Source: Deltaproteobacteria bacterium (GTDB lineage: Bacteria > Myxococcota_A > Polyangia > Polyangiales > JADJMO01). From it: a DNA stretch of 64,000 bases. Positions 24,876 through 33,781 of this stretch are shown in pieces; within the stretch, counting starts at the first letter, position 1; each line of letters begins with the position of its first letter. Location: assembly GCA_025363655.1 (NCBI GenBank), contig JANYDK010000071.1:62001-126000 (forward strand), in the 5' to 3' direction. Made by a program: the position numbers and the translations under genes. The notes beneath the pieces are model-generated. The model saw only the letters and a list, made by a program, of their open reading frames with translations. It ran no database searches and was not told the DNA's origin.

Positions 24876-26321
24876 TCACGTGCCGGACTTTCCGGAGTCG
24901 CCGGCTTTGGAGCCGGCCATGGAGCTGCCGGCCTTGAGACGTGTCTTCAGGCGCTCGGCGTAGCCTTCTTTGTTCTCTTGCTTGGTGCGGCTGATGGCGA
25001 GCGCGCCAGCGGGGACGTCGCGGGTGAGCGTGGTGCCGGTGGCGACGTAGGCTCCCTTGCCGACGCGAATCGGGGCCACGAGCTGCGAGTCGCTGCCGAT
25101 GAAGGCGCCGTCCTCGAGAATGGTGACGTGCTTCTTGAACCCGTCGTAGTTGCAGAAGATGGTGCCGGCGCCGACGTTGACGCCTTCGCCGACCTCGCCG
25201 TCGCCGAGGTACGCGAGGTGGTTGGCCTTCGAGCCCTTGCCTAGCCGCGTCTTCTTCAGCTCGACGAAGTTGCCGACGTGCGCGTCCTCGCCGACGTCGC
25301 TCGCCGGTCGGAGGTGCGAAAACGGCCCGATTTGCGCCTTCTCACCGATCTTGGCGTCGGTCCCGATGGAGTACGGTTTGAGGTGCGCGTAGGCGGCGAC
25401 GGCGACGTCGGTGAGGACGCAGCCGACGTCGACGACCGCGTGCTCGCCGATGGTGGTGCGTCCTCGGAGGACGACGTTGCGCTCGATGACGGCGTCTTGT
25501 CCGAGCGTGACGCCGTCGTGAATTTCGACGCTCGCCGGTTCGCGGATGGTGACGCCGGCGAGTTGGTGCTGGCGGGCGATGGCGAGGAGCATGCGGCGAT
25601 CGAGCTCGGCGAGCTGCGCGCGATCGTTGATGCCCTCGAGCGAGCTGGCATCGGCGACGCGATCGACCACGCCACCGAAGAGGGCCGCGGTGGTCACCAG
25701 ATCGGTGAGGTAGAGCTCGCCGGCGGCGTTGTTCGGCGTCAGCTTGGGGAGCTCGGCGGCGAGGAACGCGTGATCGATGGCGTAGACGGCGGGGTTGAAC
25801 TCGCGAATCTTCTTCTGCGCTTCGCTGCAGTCCTTGTGCTCGCGAATGGCGACGACGTGGCCATTTTCTCGAAGAATTCGGCCGTATCCGGTGGCGTCGG
25901 GGATCGACGTCGTGAGCATCGCCAGCATCGAACGGGCATCTCCTTCGGCAGCTGTGAGGAGCGCGCGCAGATCGTCTCCTCGGAGGAGCGGCGTGTCGCC
26001 GGAGAGGACGAGCACGCGCGCACCACTCGGCACGCCGAGCGCCGGGAGGGCCATCAAGACGGCGTGACCGGTGCCCCGTTGCTCTTCCTGGATGACGATT
26101 TTCACGCGCTCGGCGAACGTCTGTCGCAGATAGCTCTCGACCCGATCGCGCCCGTGACCGACGACGACGACCACGCGCTCGGCGCCCGCTTCGAGGGCTG
26201 CGCGAACGGGGTAGTGGATCATCGGACGACCGGCGATGGCGTGGAGGACCTTGGGGGTCGCGCTCTTCATGCGCGTCCCCTTGCCGGCGGCGAGGACGAC
26301 TGCGGTGATGATCTTCGACAT
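24876..26321 (-). CDS. glmU: bifunctional UDP-N-acetylglucosamine pyrophosphorylase / glucosamine-1-phosphate N-acetyltransferase
   Basis: 481 residues from the ATG at 26321 (MSKIITAVVLAAGKGTRMKS). The longer track ORF upstream is a shadow across the ArsA-like gene. The N-terminal uridylyltransferase has the LAAGKGTRMKS loop, QEEQRGTGHAVLMALP and VLSGDTPLLRGDDL. The C-terminal part is a left-handed beta-helix of hexapeptide repeats (VEIHDGVTLGQDAVIERNVVL...) with the acetyltransferase segment (AYVATGTTLTRDVPAGALAISR). It makes UDP-GlcNAc for peptidoglycan and lipopolysaccharide. The C-terminus is extended by a Ser/Gly/Lys-rich tail. It starts 14 bases after the ArsA-like gene stops. Confidence 0.95.
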   Translation of the reverse strand: MSKIITAVVLAAGKGTRMKSATPKVLHAIAGRPMIHYPVRAALEAGAERVVVVVGHGRDRVESYLRQTFAERVKIVIQEEQRGTGHAVLMALPALGVPSGARVLVLSGDTPLLRGDDLRALLTAAEGDARSMLAMLTTSIPDATGYGRILRENGHVVAIREHKDCSEAQKKIREFNPAVYAIDHAFLAAELPKLTPNNAAGELYLTDLVTTAALFGGVVDRVADASSLEGINDRAQLAELDRRMLLAIARQHQLAGVTIREPASVEIHDGVTLGQDAVIERNVVLRGRTTIGEHAVVDVGCVLTDVAVAAYAHLKPYSIGTDAKIGEKAQIGPFSHLRPASDVGEDAHVGNFVELKKTRLGKGSKANHLAYLGDGEVGEGVNVGAGTIFCNYDGFKKHVTILEDGAFIGSDSQLVAPIRVGKGAYVATGTTLTRDVPAGALAISRTKQENKEGYAERLKTRLKAGSSMAGSKAGDSGKSGT

Positions 26322-26335
26322 GATGGGCTCGTGAA

Positions 26336-27304
26336 TCAAAGGGACTTGGCGAGCGTGAGAATCGCCGCCGGATCGCTCGCGTGTTGCGTGAGGATGAACG
26401 GAAGAAACGCCGTCGGCACGCCGAGCGCGGCGAGCTTCTGGAAGGCGTCGTCTTGAATGGCTTCTCGTTCGGCGCGCGCGTGGGCAGGTGCGAGCTCGGG
26501 GATTCGCCCCTTCTCCAGCACCTGGACGCGCTGATCGAGCGTGAAGATGGGCGTGTGACAGGCGTTCACCACCAGGCGGGCGATCGGCAGATCGAGCTCG
26601 CCGCGGATGGCGGTCGCGAGCTCGATGGTCTCGTTGGTCGGCATGTCCTCGGGGAGGGTCACCATCACCACGCCCGAGTGCGACGGATCGCGGAAGAGGT
26701 GCCAGGCGCGCTCGGCGTCTTTGCGGAGCGGGCCCGAGGGAGCGACCTCGAGCAGCACCTTGGGAACGCGGAGCATGTCGAGCCCATGCCCGGTCGCCGG
26801 TCCGTCGACGATGACCGTCTCGTACTTCCAACCATCGCCATAGGGCGGTTCGAACTCGTCGGTGACTTTCCCGGAGAGAAGCTCGGTGGTGTGGAACCAC
26901 GCCTTGCCCAGCATCGACCACTCGTAGAGGCCGGGCACCGCGCGGAAGAAGGTGGTGACGTAGCGGTTCTCGAAGAGCGCCTTGTAGAGCGTGCGCGACT
27001 TGAGCATGAGGATGCCGTACTCCTCGACGCACTTCTCGGGGACCATGTTGACGGCGTCGATGTTGGGCGCGACGTGCGTGATCTCGTCGCCGATGGCGCT
27101 GCTCCCGAGCATTCCCGAGAGGCGCTCCTTGGCGTTGCACATGCAGACGAGGACGCGCTTGCCACGTGCGGCCATGGCGCGAGCGAGCGCGGCGGCGACC
27201 GTCGTCTTTCCCACGCCACCCTTGCCCGTGATGTAGATGAAGCGCAGGTCGTCGAGGCTCTGCAGGGCTGGCGGAGCGCCGCGGGCGGGATTTCCGGAAG
27301 GCAT
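26336..27304 (-). CDS. ArsA/GET3-family ATPase
   Basis: About 322 residues from the ATG at 27304 (MPSGNPARG); the track start at 27343 is 13 codons further upstream. The deviant Walker A is YITGKGGVGKTTVAAALA, and Asp-containing segments (TVIVDGPATGHGLDMLRVP) match the ArsA/GET3 P-loop group. Myxococcota often have such ArsA-like ATPases in gene pairs of unclear role; arsenite export is not implied, as no Cys triad or ArsB is visible. TAGCGT lies ten bases upstream of the ATG. It is divergent from a Ser/Thr kinase gene and may be co-transcribed with glmU. Confidence 0.82.
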   Translation of the reverse strand: MPSGNPARGAPPALQSLDDLRFIYITGKGGVGKTTVAAALARAMAARGKRVLVCMCNAKERLSGMLGSSAIGDEITHVAPNIDAVNMVPEKCVEEYGILMLKSRTLYKALFENRYVTTFFRAVPGLYEWSMLGKAWFHTTELLSGKVTDEFEPPYGDGWKYETVIVDGPATGHGLDMLRVPKVLLEVAPSGPLRKDAERAWHLFRDPSHSGVVMVTLPEDMPTNETIELATAIRGELDLPIARLVVNACHTPIFTLDQRVQVLEKGRIPELAPAHARAEREAIQDDAFQKLAALGVPTAFLPFILTQHASDPAAILTLAKSL

Positions 27305-27402
27305 CGGCTGGGTCACGCTAGCCCAGCTGACGCCGAACCTCACCCCGGCAGGCGCAGATTCTCGCGAAATTCGGGGGTTCGGCCGCCTTCACAAGGCTTC
27401 GT

Positions 27403-27432
27403 TTGACCCTGGCCAAGGGCACCACCTAACCT
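27403..27432 (+). promoter_or_regulatory. candidate sigma70 promoter of the Ser/Thr kinase gene
   Basis: TTGACC (27403-27408) and TAACCT (27427-27432) are separated by 18 bases, about 55 bases upstream of the kinase ATG. Confidence 0.45.
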
Positions 27433-27488
27433 CGACGGACCAAGATTGCCGGTTCTTCCGGCGTCGACGACGCTCGAGCACGCGAGAG

Positions 27489-29222
27489 ATGAAGAGCTGC
27501 CCCAAGTGCAACCTGCGCTACCCGGACGAAAGCACGTTCTGCTTCGTCGACGGCGCCCCGCTCGAGGTGCTCAAAGATCCGCGCATCGGCACGACGATGG
27601 CGGGTCGCTATCTGATCGAGAACGTCCTCGGTGAGGGCGGCATGGCGACGGTCTACCGCGCCCGTCACACGCTCATCGATCGCCCCTGCGCGGTGAAGAT
27701 CCTCAACCCCGCGCTCGCCCGCGACAAAATGGTGCGCGAGCGATTCCGGCGCGAGGCGAAGAGCGCGAAGAAGCTCGCCCACCCCAACGTCATCGACATC
27801 TTCGACGAGGGCGACACCGGCGACGGCACCTCGTTCATGGTGATGGAGCTGCTCGACGGCGCGCCGCTCGATCAGCTCGTCTCCAAGGGCCCGATCCCCC
27901 TGCCGATCGCCCTGCCGATCATGATCCAAATCGCCCGTGGCATCGCCCGCGCGCACGATCTCGAGGTCATCCATCGCGACCTCAAGCCGGAGAACATCTT
28001 CATCGCCGCGCGCGACGACGGCAGCGCGCTGGTGAAGTTGCTCGACTTCGGCATCGCGCGATCGGCGCAAGATTCCCGTCTCACCGGCGTCGGCGAGGTC
28101 TTCGGCACGCCGCAGTACATGGCCCCCGAGCGCATCACGTCGATCGACGCCGGCGGCTCGCAAGATCTCTACGCGCTCGGCGTCATCTTCTTCGAGATGA
28201 TCACCGGGCAGCTCCCCTTCGACGCGCCCGACGTGCCGAGCTTCCTCCTGAAGCACTTGAAGGAGCCGGCGCCGAAGATCAGCGAGCGAGGCTTCTCGGT
28301 GCCGCCCGAGCTCGAGTCCCTGGTCGATTCGCTGATGGCGAAGGACCCGAAGCAGCGCCCGGTCGACGCCCACAAGCTCCACAGCTTGCTCCTCGGCATC
28401 TGCGCGCAGCTCGGCATCCCGCTGCCGCCGGAGATTCACGACGAGAAATCGGCCTACCGCGCGCCTGCAGCGACGCTCCCGCCGGTCACGCTCGATCGTT
28501 GGGTGCGCCGGATGATGATCTTCGAGGGCATGCTGACGCGCGCCTTCCCGCAAGGCTCGCCGCCCGAGCAGCGCGGCCTCCTCGATTCGGTGAGGAAGTA
28601 CGTCAACGAGATCACCGTCATTCGCACGGCTTCGGTCGCCGATCAGCGCATGCTCGAGGCGCTCGAAGGACGGATTCGCGAAGGTCGTGAGCGCTACGGT
28701 CGCGCCGTCGACGCGCTCGGCGTCGACGCTTCGAAGGCGCGCGACATCGGTCGTCAAGCACGCGAAGGCGTCGGTCCGTACACCGCCGCCGTGCAACGTG
28801 CCGCGCAGATGACGAGGCAAATTCACGCCGAGGTCCTCCATTGGGAAGGACGCTCCGGCTTCCAGACGCCCTACGCCGAGCTGTCGGCGAGTTATCGCAA
28901 GACCGCCGAGCTGGTCGATCACTGGCTGCAGGCCGCCGATCTCGAGAAGCAGGCCACCGCCTGGGCCGAGGCGAAGGAACAAGAGGTCATCGACCTCGAT
29001 TTCCAGATCCAAGAGCTACGCGCGCAGCTCGGGAAGTTCGAAGCGTCCATCGAGCAGGAGCATCAGGCGATCGAGCAACGCGTCACCGCGTCGGGCAAGA
29101 AGGCCACCGAGTTCGAACAGAATCTCCTCGAGCTGGCGACTCGTTTTTGCGCTCCGTTGCGATCGCGACCAGAGCTGGCACCGCTCTTCTCCGAGCTCGA
29201 GACCGAGAGCGCGGCGGCCTAG
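27489..29222 (+). CDS. Ser/Thr protein kinase with N-terminal zinc-ribbon-like motif and coiled-coil tail
   Basis: 577 residues from the ATG at 27489, preceded by GAGAG; the longer track ORF upstream is non-coding. The N-terminus has CPKCNLRYPDESTFC, a zinc-ribbon-like start seen in many myxobacterial kinases. The Hanks-type kinase domain (about 40-300) has GEGGMATVY (P-loop), CAVKIL (Lys), HRDLKPENIF (catalytic loop), LDFGIAR (DFG) and YMAPERI (APE). After a hinge, residues 420-577 are helical with strong coiled-coil character (EAKEQEVIDLDFQIQELRAQ). There is no transmembrane segment, so it is likely cytosolic. Substrates are unknown. Confidence 0.92.
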   Translation: MKSCPKCNLRYPDESTFCFVDGAPLEVLKDPRIGTTMAGRYLIENVLGEGGMATVYRARHTLIDRPCAVKILNPALARDKMVRERFRREAKSAKKLAHPNVIDIFDEGDTGDGTSFMVMELLDGAPLDQLVSKGPIPLPIALPIMIQIARGIARAHDLEVIHRDLKPENIFIAARDDGSALVKLLDFGIARSAQDSRLTGVGEVFGTPQYMAPERITSIDAGGSQDLYALGVIFFEMITGQLPFDAPDVPSFLLKHLKEPAPKISERGFSVPPELESLVDSLMAKDPKQRPVDAHKLHSLLLGICAQLGIPLPPEIHDEKSAYRAPAATLPPVTLDRWVRRMMIFEGMLTRAFPQGSPPEQRGLLDSVRKYVNEITVIRTASVADQRMLEALEGRIREGRERYGRAVDALGVDASKARDIGRQAREGVGPYTAAVQRAAQMTRQIHAEVLHWEGRSGFQTPYAELSASYRKTAELVDHWLQAADLEKQATAWAEAKEQEVIDLDFQIQELRAQLGKFEASIEQEHQAIEQRVTASGKKATEFEQNLLELATRFCAPLRSRPELAPLFSELETESAAA

Positions 29223-29242
29223 AAGCGATCTCGAATCACCGC

Positions 29243-29248
29243 TAGCGT
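29243..29248 (+). promoter_or_regulatory. -10 element of a probable leaderless transcript
   Basis: TAGCGT is followed by exactly six bases and the ATG at 29255. Confidence 0.5.
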
Positions 29249-29254
29249 CGTCGC

Positions 29255-30097
29255 ATGCGAATCGCGGTCGACGTCGTCGGCGTGGGAAAAGTCGGTCGTG
29301 GGCTCGCCGCGGCGCTCCGGCAAGCACGCGCACGCGTGACGATCGTCTCGGCGAAAGCCCTCGTTGCGGGAGAGTCGAAGCGGCCGCTCCACGGCGACCT
29401 CGTCGTCATCGCCGCGCGTGACGGAGCGATCCCCGAGGTGGCGAAGGCGATCCTCTCGCAGCGTCTCCTCTCGCGCGACGCGGTCGTCGTCCATTGTGCG
29501 GGCGCGCTCGACACCCAACCGCTCGCCGAGCTTCGAGGGGCCTGCGCCGGCGTCGCGCAGATGCACCCGATGATCTCCTTCGCCGATCCTTCGCGCCCGC
29601 CGAACCTCCGCGGTGGGCACGTGCACGTGCAGGGAGACTCGGAAGCCGTTCGCCGCGCCCGCGTGCTCTGTCGCGCCATCGGCCTCACACCGCGCACGTT
29701 CGACGATCTCGACCTCGTCGCCTATCACGCCGCCGCCGGCCTCGTCGCCAACGGTGCTGCCGCGCTCGCCGCCGCCGGTGCCCAGCTCCTCGCCAAGGCC
29801 GGCGCGCGCGCGTCCGACATCCCTGCGATGCTCGGTCCGCTCCTTCGCTCCGTCGCCGACAACGTCGAACACCTCGGCTTGCCGGGCGCGCTCACCGGCC
29901 CCGTGCGTCGGGGCGATGCGCGCGCGGTGGGGAAGCATTTGGAGACGCTGTTCGCGAAGGCTCCCGAGCTCGCACCCCTCTATTTGTCGTGCGCAATGGC
30001 GCAATTGCCGATGGCGCGCGCTCTCGGGGACGCGCGTGCGCTGGCCTTCGACGAGGTCGAACACGTGCTCGTCGAGGGCCTGAACAAGAGCAAGTAG
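29255..30097 (+). CDS. Rossmann-like / DUF2520 domain protein
   Basis: A 280-residue protein with an N-terminal NAD(P)-binding Rossmann fold (VVGVGKVGRGLAAAL, then VVIAARDGAIPEVA and VVHCAGALDT) and a helical C-terminal DUF2520 domain (YHAAAGLVANGAAALAAAGAQLL, then GALTGPVRRGD). The layout resembles the F420-dependent oxidoreductase/6-phosphogluconate dehydrogenase-like superfamily. The conserved TGPV-RGD segment is a hallmark of this family. The substrate is unknown. It has a leaderless-type -10 and lies upstream of dnaX with a 72-base gap. Confidence 0.83.
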   Translation: MRIAVDVVGVGKVGRGLAAALRQARARVTIVSAKALVAGESKRPLHGDLVVIAARDGAIPEVAKAILSQRLLSRDAVVVHCAGALDTQPLAELRGACAGVAQMHPMISFADPSRPPNLRGGHVHVQGDSEAVRRARVLCRAIGLTPRTFDDLDLVAYHAAAGLVANGAAALAAAGAQLLAKAGARASDIPAMLGPLLRSVADNVEHLGLPGALTGPVRRGDARAVGKHLETLFAKAPELAPLYLSCAMAQLPMARALGDARALAFDEVEHVLVEGLNKSK

Positions 30098-30169
30098 GGC
30101 TATGGGAAACCTGTGAGTAACTGCGTCCTGGTCCCCCCACGGCCACGGGTCTAGCTCCTCTACCGCCCG

Positions 30170-32134
30170 ATGAGCTACCTCGTCCTCGCCCGAAAGTGGC
30201 GTCCGCAGTCGTTCGACGATCTCGTCGGACAGGAGCACGTCTCGCGCACCATCGGCAACGCCATCGCGCAAGAGCGTGTGGCGCATGCGTTTCTCTTCAC
30301 CGGCGTTCGTGGCGTCGGGAAGACGACGAGCGCGCGCATCCTCGCGAAGACGCTCAACTGCGAGAAGGGGCCGACGGCGACGCCGTGCCTCGTGTGCTCG
30401 CCGTGCAAGGAAATCGCTGCCGGAGTCGACGTCGACGTGCAGGAGATCGACGGCGCCTCCAACACCGGCGTCGACGACGTGCGGCGCATCCAAGAGAGCT
30501 TGCCGTACCGGCCGGCCCGCGATCGCTACAAGATCCTCATCGTCGACGAAGTGCACATGCTCTCGGGCAACGCCTGGAACGCGTTCCTCAAGACGCTCGA
30601 GGAGCCACCGCCGCACGTGAAGTTCATCTTCGCGACGACGGAGGTGCACAAAGTCCCGATCACCATCCTGTCGCGCTGCCAGCGCTACGATTTCAAGATG
30701 ATTTCGGCGCAGCGCATCGCCGAGCGGGTGCGCTACATCCTCGGCGAAGAGAAGATCACCGCCGACGACGCCGCGGTGCAGCTGGTGGCGCGCGAGGCGG
30801 CTGGGTCGATGCGCGATGCGCTCTCGATCCTCGATCAGGTCATCGCCTTCGGTGGCAACAAGCTCGTCGGCGAAGAGGTGGCCCGCGTCCTCGGCGTCGC
30901 CGATCGGCAGGCGTTGCACGGGCTCGCGAGCGCGATCGTCGCCGCCGACGCCGCGCAGGCGCTGCGAGAAATCGATCGCCTGGCGTCGGCTGGTTTCGAC
31001 TTGGCGCACGTCGCGCGCGATCTGCTCCGTCGCTTTCGTGATCTCGTGATCGCGCGGCTGGTACCCGAGCCCGACGCGCTCCTCGACCTCGCCGACGCCG
31101 AGCTCGCCGACGTCAAGACGCTCGCGGCGAACGCCGATGCCGACGATCTCTCGCGGCTCTTCCAAGGGATGTCGCGTGGGCTCGACGAGATCGCCAAGAG
31201 CGGAACGCCGCGTCATGCGTTCGAAGTCGCGACCGTGCGGCTCGCGCGTCGTCCGCCGCTGGTCCCCGTCGACGCGCTCCTCGATCGCCTCGCGGCCCTG
31301 GAAAAAAGGCTCGGTGGTGGTACGGCTGGCGGTGGCGGAGGTGGCAATCGACCGAGCGCCGCGGGCGGCCAGAGGCCGGGAGGTGCGAGCGGTGGTGGCA
31401 TGCGCGCCGAGGCCGACGTGCCGACACCGAGGCCGCAAGCGCAACCGCAAGCGCATCCTCAGTCGCAGCCGCATCCCCAGCCGCAGCCGCAGCCGCAAGC
31501 GACCTTCGTGACGCCGTCGCCACGCTCGCCGATGCCGACTGTGCAGGCGAGCTCACATGGAAGCCCGAGCGCGAGCATCTCGAGCCCTCCGACGTTCGCC
31601 TCCGCCGCCCCACCGACGAACACTGCGACAGCGACGGCGACTGCCCGCGCGGTCAGCCCCGAGCCGACGAACGGGAGCGAGATCGTGGTCGCGGTCAGCG
31701 AGGTCGTGGTGCAGCCTGAGATCATTTTCGAAGGCGGCACGCCCGAGCGCATCCGCGTGGTCGTCGGTCGTCTCCGTGCACAGCGCGCCACCTGGGGTTC
31801 GCTCATCGAGCACGGCGTGGTCGTTCGCTGCGACGCCGGCGGATTCGAAATCGCCTATGAAAAGCGCTCGTTCCTCGCGGCGCAGGTGACCGATCGGGGC
31901 TTCGGCGAGGCGCTCGTCAAGGCTGCGCGGGAAGAGCTCGGCGCCTCCGCGCGGGTGCTCGTCTGCGAGACCGCCCCCAAAGGTCGCTCGCTGGCCGGCC
32001 TCGCGACTCAACAGAAGAACGCCGCGCTCGATCAGGCTCGAAAGGCCGCCCTGGCGAACGCCGCGGTGCTCGACGCCGTCGCCATTTTCAGCGCGGAAGT
32101 GCGCGGGGTAAGACTCCCCGGCGAAGATCACTGA
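30170..32134 (+). CDS. dnaX: DNA polymerase III subunit gamma/tau
   Basis: A 654-residue clamp-loader subunit. The N-terminus (ARKWRPQSFDDLVGQEHV) is diagnostic. It has Walker A GVRGVGKTTSARILAK, the zinc module (LNCEKGPTATPCLVCSPC), Walker B ILIVDEVHMLS and the sensor-1 region FATTEVHKVP with SRCQRYDF. Domain III ends near residue 370, followed by a Gly-rich then Gln/Pro-rich linker (repeated QPQ/HPQ) and a C-terminal tau domain. A run of six A at 31302-31307 lies at the end of domain III, but in a frame not suited to -1 slippage. It forms the classical operon with ebfC and recR. Confidence 0.96.
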   Translation: MSYLVLARKWRPQSFDDLVGQEHVSRTIGNAIAQERVAHAFLFTGVRGVGKTTSARILAKTLNCEKGPTATPCLVCSPCKEIAAGVDVDVQEIDGASNTGVDDVRRIQESLPYRPARDRYKILIVDEVHMLSGNAWNAFLKTLEEPPPHVKFIFATTEVHKVPITILSRCQRYDFKMISAQRIAERVRYILGEEKITADDAAVQLVAREAAGSMRDALSILDQVIAFGGNKLVGEEVARVLGVADRQALHGLASAIVAADAAQALREIDRLASAGFDLAHVARDLLRRFRDLVIARLVPEPDALLDLADAELADVKTLAANADADDLSRLFQGMSRGLDEIAKSGTPRHAFEVATVRLARRPPLVPVDALLDRLAALEKRLGGGTAGGGGGGNRPSAAGGQRPGGASGGGMRAEADVPTPRPQAQPQAHPQSQPHPQPQPQPQATFVTPSPRSPMPTVQASSHGSPSASISSPPTFASAAPPTNTATATATARAVSPEPTNGSEIVVAVSEVVVQPEIIFEGGTPERIRVVVGRLRAQRATWGSLIEHGVVVRCDAGGFEIAYEKRSFLAAQVTDRGFGEALVKAAREELGASARVLVCETAPKGRSLAGLATQQKNAALDQARKAALANAAVLDAVAIFSAEVRGVRLPGEDH

Positions 32135-32162
32135 GTCGCCTGCCGAGAGGAAAAAAGACGCG

Positions 32163-32477
32163 ATGTCGAACATGAACGAGCTGATGCGACAGGCCGCGCG
32201 CATGCAGCGCCGCATCCAGCAAATCCACGAAGAGATGAAGGCGAAGACCTGGACGTCGAAGGTCGCGGGCGACAAGGTCACCGCGGTCGTCACCGGCGAG
32301 CGCAAGGTGACGTCGATCGAAGTCGATCCCGAGTTCTTCAAGACCGAAGAGCAAGAGGTCGTCCTCGACTCGATCGCCGCCGCCATCAACGCGGCCTCCG
32401 AGCGCGCCGAAAAAGACATCGAAGCGGCCGTCACCGCGGCCACCGGCGGCCTGAAGATCCCCGGCCTCACGGGCTGA
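32163..32477 (+). CDS. ebfC: nucleoid-associated protein, YbaB/EbfC family
   Basis: A 104-residue protein (typical family length about 100-110). It has the pattern MNELMRQAARMQRRIQQIHEEM (helix 1), VAGDKVTAVVTGERKVTSIEVDPEFF (beta-hairpin) and LDSIAAAINAASERAEKD (helix 2), which dimerises and binds DNA. A strong GAGAGGAAAAAAG lies upstream. Its stop overlaps the recR start (TGATG), and dnaX is 28 bases upstream, the standard dnaX-ybaB-recR order. Confidence 0.95.
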   Translation: MSNMNELMRQAARMQRRIQQIHEEMKAKTWTSKVAGDKVTAVVTGERKVTSIEVDPEFFKTEEQEVVLDSIAAAINAASERAEKDIEAAVTAATGGLKIPGLTG

Positions 32478-33091
32478 TGCTTCCGCGGCACGCGCGCGCC
32501 ATCGCTCGACTGCTCGAGCGGCTCCCCGGCGTCGGCGAGCGCACCGCTGCGCGCTACGTCCTCCACCTGCTCGGCGAGCCGCCGGCGCTGAGCGAGGCGC
32601 TCGGCCAAGCACTCGTCGAGTTGCACGCGCACGTGAAGCCCTGCGTGCGCTGCGGAAATCTCGCCGAGGTCGAGGACGAGTCTTTGCCACCGACGTGCGA
32701 GGTGTGTGCCGATCCACGGCGTGATCCGGCGCTCCTCTGCGTGGTCGCTCGCGTGCAAGATTTGTCCGCCATCGAGCGCAGCGGTGCGATGCGCGGACGC
32801 TATTTCGTGCTGGGAAAGCTGGTCTCTCCGCTCGAGGGCATCGGCCCCGACGACTTGCCGCTCGAGCAGCTGCGCGAGCGCATTCGCGAAGACGGCGTCC
32901 GCGAAATCATCGTCGCGACGCCGCCTTCGGTCGACGGTGAAGCCACGGCGCTCCTCCTCGCGCGCGAGCTCGGCTCGCTCACCGAGCCGAGCGTGAAGGT
33001 GAGCCGAATCGCCAGCGGCGTCCCGCATGGGAGCGATCTCGAATACGCCGATCAGGTCACGCTCGGCCGCGCCATCGCCGGTCGCCGGTAA
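32477..33091 (+). CDS. recR: recombination mediator RecR
   Basis: A 204-residue protein. The N-terminal HhH (LLERLPGVGERTAARYVLHLL), the Cys4 zinc finger (CVRCGNLAEVEDESLPPTCEVC) and the Toprim domain (LCVVARVQDLSAIERSGAMRGRYFVLGKLVSPLEGIGPDDL) are all in place, with the C-terminal Walker-B-like VSRIASGVPHGSDLEYAD. It acts with RecFO in loading RecA on gapped DNA. It is translationally coupled to ebfC. Confidence 0.96.
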   Translation: MLPRHARAIARLLERLPGVGERTAARYVLHLLGEPPALSEALGQALVELHAHVKPCVRCGNLAEVEDESLPPTCEVCADPRRDPALLCVVARVQDLSAIERSGAMRGRYFVLGKLVSPLEGIGPDDLPLEQLRERIREDGVREIIVATPPSVDGEATALLLARELGSLTEPSVKVSRIASGVPHGSDLEYADQVTLGRAIAGRR

Positions 33092-33094
33092 ACT
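33089..33094 (+). promoter_or_regulatory. -10 element of a probable leaderless transcript
   Basis: TAAACT, whose TAA is the recR stop codon, is followed by exactly six bases and the ATG at 33101. Confidence 0.5.
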
Positions 33095-33100
33095 TCTCGC

Positions 33101-33781
33101 ATGCGCGGCTTCGAGCGACCCGGTCCGCTGCGCCTCGATCGACGCACGTGGATGAAGTTGATGGCCGCCTCGACGGCGTACCTCGCGGGGTGTTCCAAGA
33201 AGAGCGAGCCCAGCTCGGCATCCGCGAGCACCAGCGCGAGCACCCACGCGAGTGACGCCGGCTCGACCTTGCGACGCGGCAAAATCTTGGGGTTTCTCGA
33301 GTGGCGAGCGATCGAAGCGGCGAGCTCGCGCATCCTTCCGAGCGACGACGGACCCGGCGCGCGTGAAGCCGAGGTGACCCGCTTCATCGATGGACAGCTG
33401 ATGACGCCCGAGCTCGCGCCCCTCACCGGCGCGATCATGGGACTCGCCCGACTCCTCGACGCCGCCGGTCCGAAGACGTTCGCCGATCGCGCGCTCGCGG
33501 ATCAAGACGCGACGTTGCACGCGCTCGCCGAAGGGTCGTTGCGATTTTCCCCGACCGCGCAGGCATTTCCGCAGCGCGAGGCCTTTCGCCTCCTCCACAC
33601 GCTGACGCTCGAAGGTTTTCTCTCCGATCCGATCCACGGCGGCAACGAGGCGATGGTCGGCTGGAAGTACATCGAGTTTCCGACGCCGACGTTGCGCACG
33701 GCCGGCGCTACCGATGCGCATGATGCGCACGATCATCATCATCACCTTCCGATCGTGCCGATCGCGCCCGGAGGGAAGTGA
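33101..33781 (+). CDS. Tat lipoprotein, gluconate 2-dehydrogenase subunit 3-like
   Basis: A 226-residue protein. The N-terminus has a Tat-like DRRTWMK with a following hydrophobic stretch and lipobox YLAGC. A Ser/Ala linker leads to a helical domain with EWRAIEAASSRILPSDDGPGAREAEVTRFID and GFLSDPIHGGNEAMVGWKYIEFP, typical of the gluconate_2-dh3 family that accompanies GMC dehydrogenases. The tail is His/Asp-rich (DAHDAHDHHHH), probably metal-binding. It overlaps the GMC oxidoreductase gene (TGATG), so the two subunits are coupled. It would help export or stabilise the catalytic subunit in the periplasm. Confidence 0.87.
   Translation: MRGFERPGPLRLDRRTWMKLMAASTAYLAGCSKKSEPSSASASTSASTHASDAGSTLRRGKILGFLEWRAIEAASSRILPSDDGPGAREAEVTRFIDGQLMTPELAPLTGAIMGLARLLDAAGPKTFADRALADQDATLHALAEGSLRFSPTAQAFPQREAFRLLHTLTLEGFLSDPIHGGNEAMVGWKYIEFPTPTLRTAGATDAHDAHDHHHHLPIVPIAPGGK

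Noticed and set aside
23183-24937. 584-residue plus-strand ORF opposite the MscS-cNMP gene
   Set aside because: Shadow frame rich in Asp/Glu/Arg; the minus strand encodes a clear mechanosensitive channel.
30098-30169. Possible small SRP RNA (4.5S) gene upstream of dnaX
   Set aside because: This position is common for ffs in some bacteria, but the 72-base gap is too short and lacks the conserved GGAA tetraloop/asymmetric-loop sequence.
31299-31310. Run of six A in dnaX as a programmed frameshift site for gamma
   Set aside because: The zero frame reads GAA AAA AGG, not the slippery A AAA AAG phase, and neither shifted frame meets an early stop, so no short gamma product is expected.
29219-33745. 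Minus-strand ORFs of 759 and 730 residues across dnaX, ebfC and recR
   Set aside because: They oppose an unmistakable dnaX-ebfC-recR operon and show no protein-like motifs.
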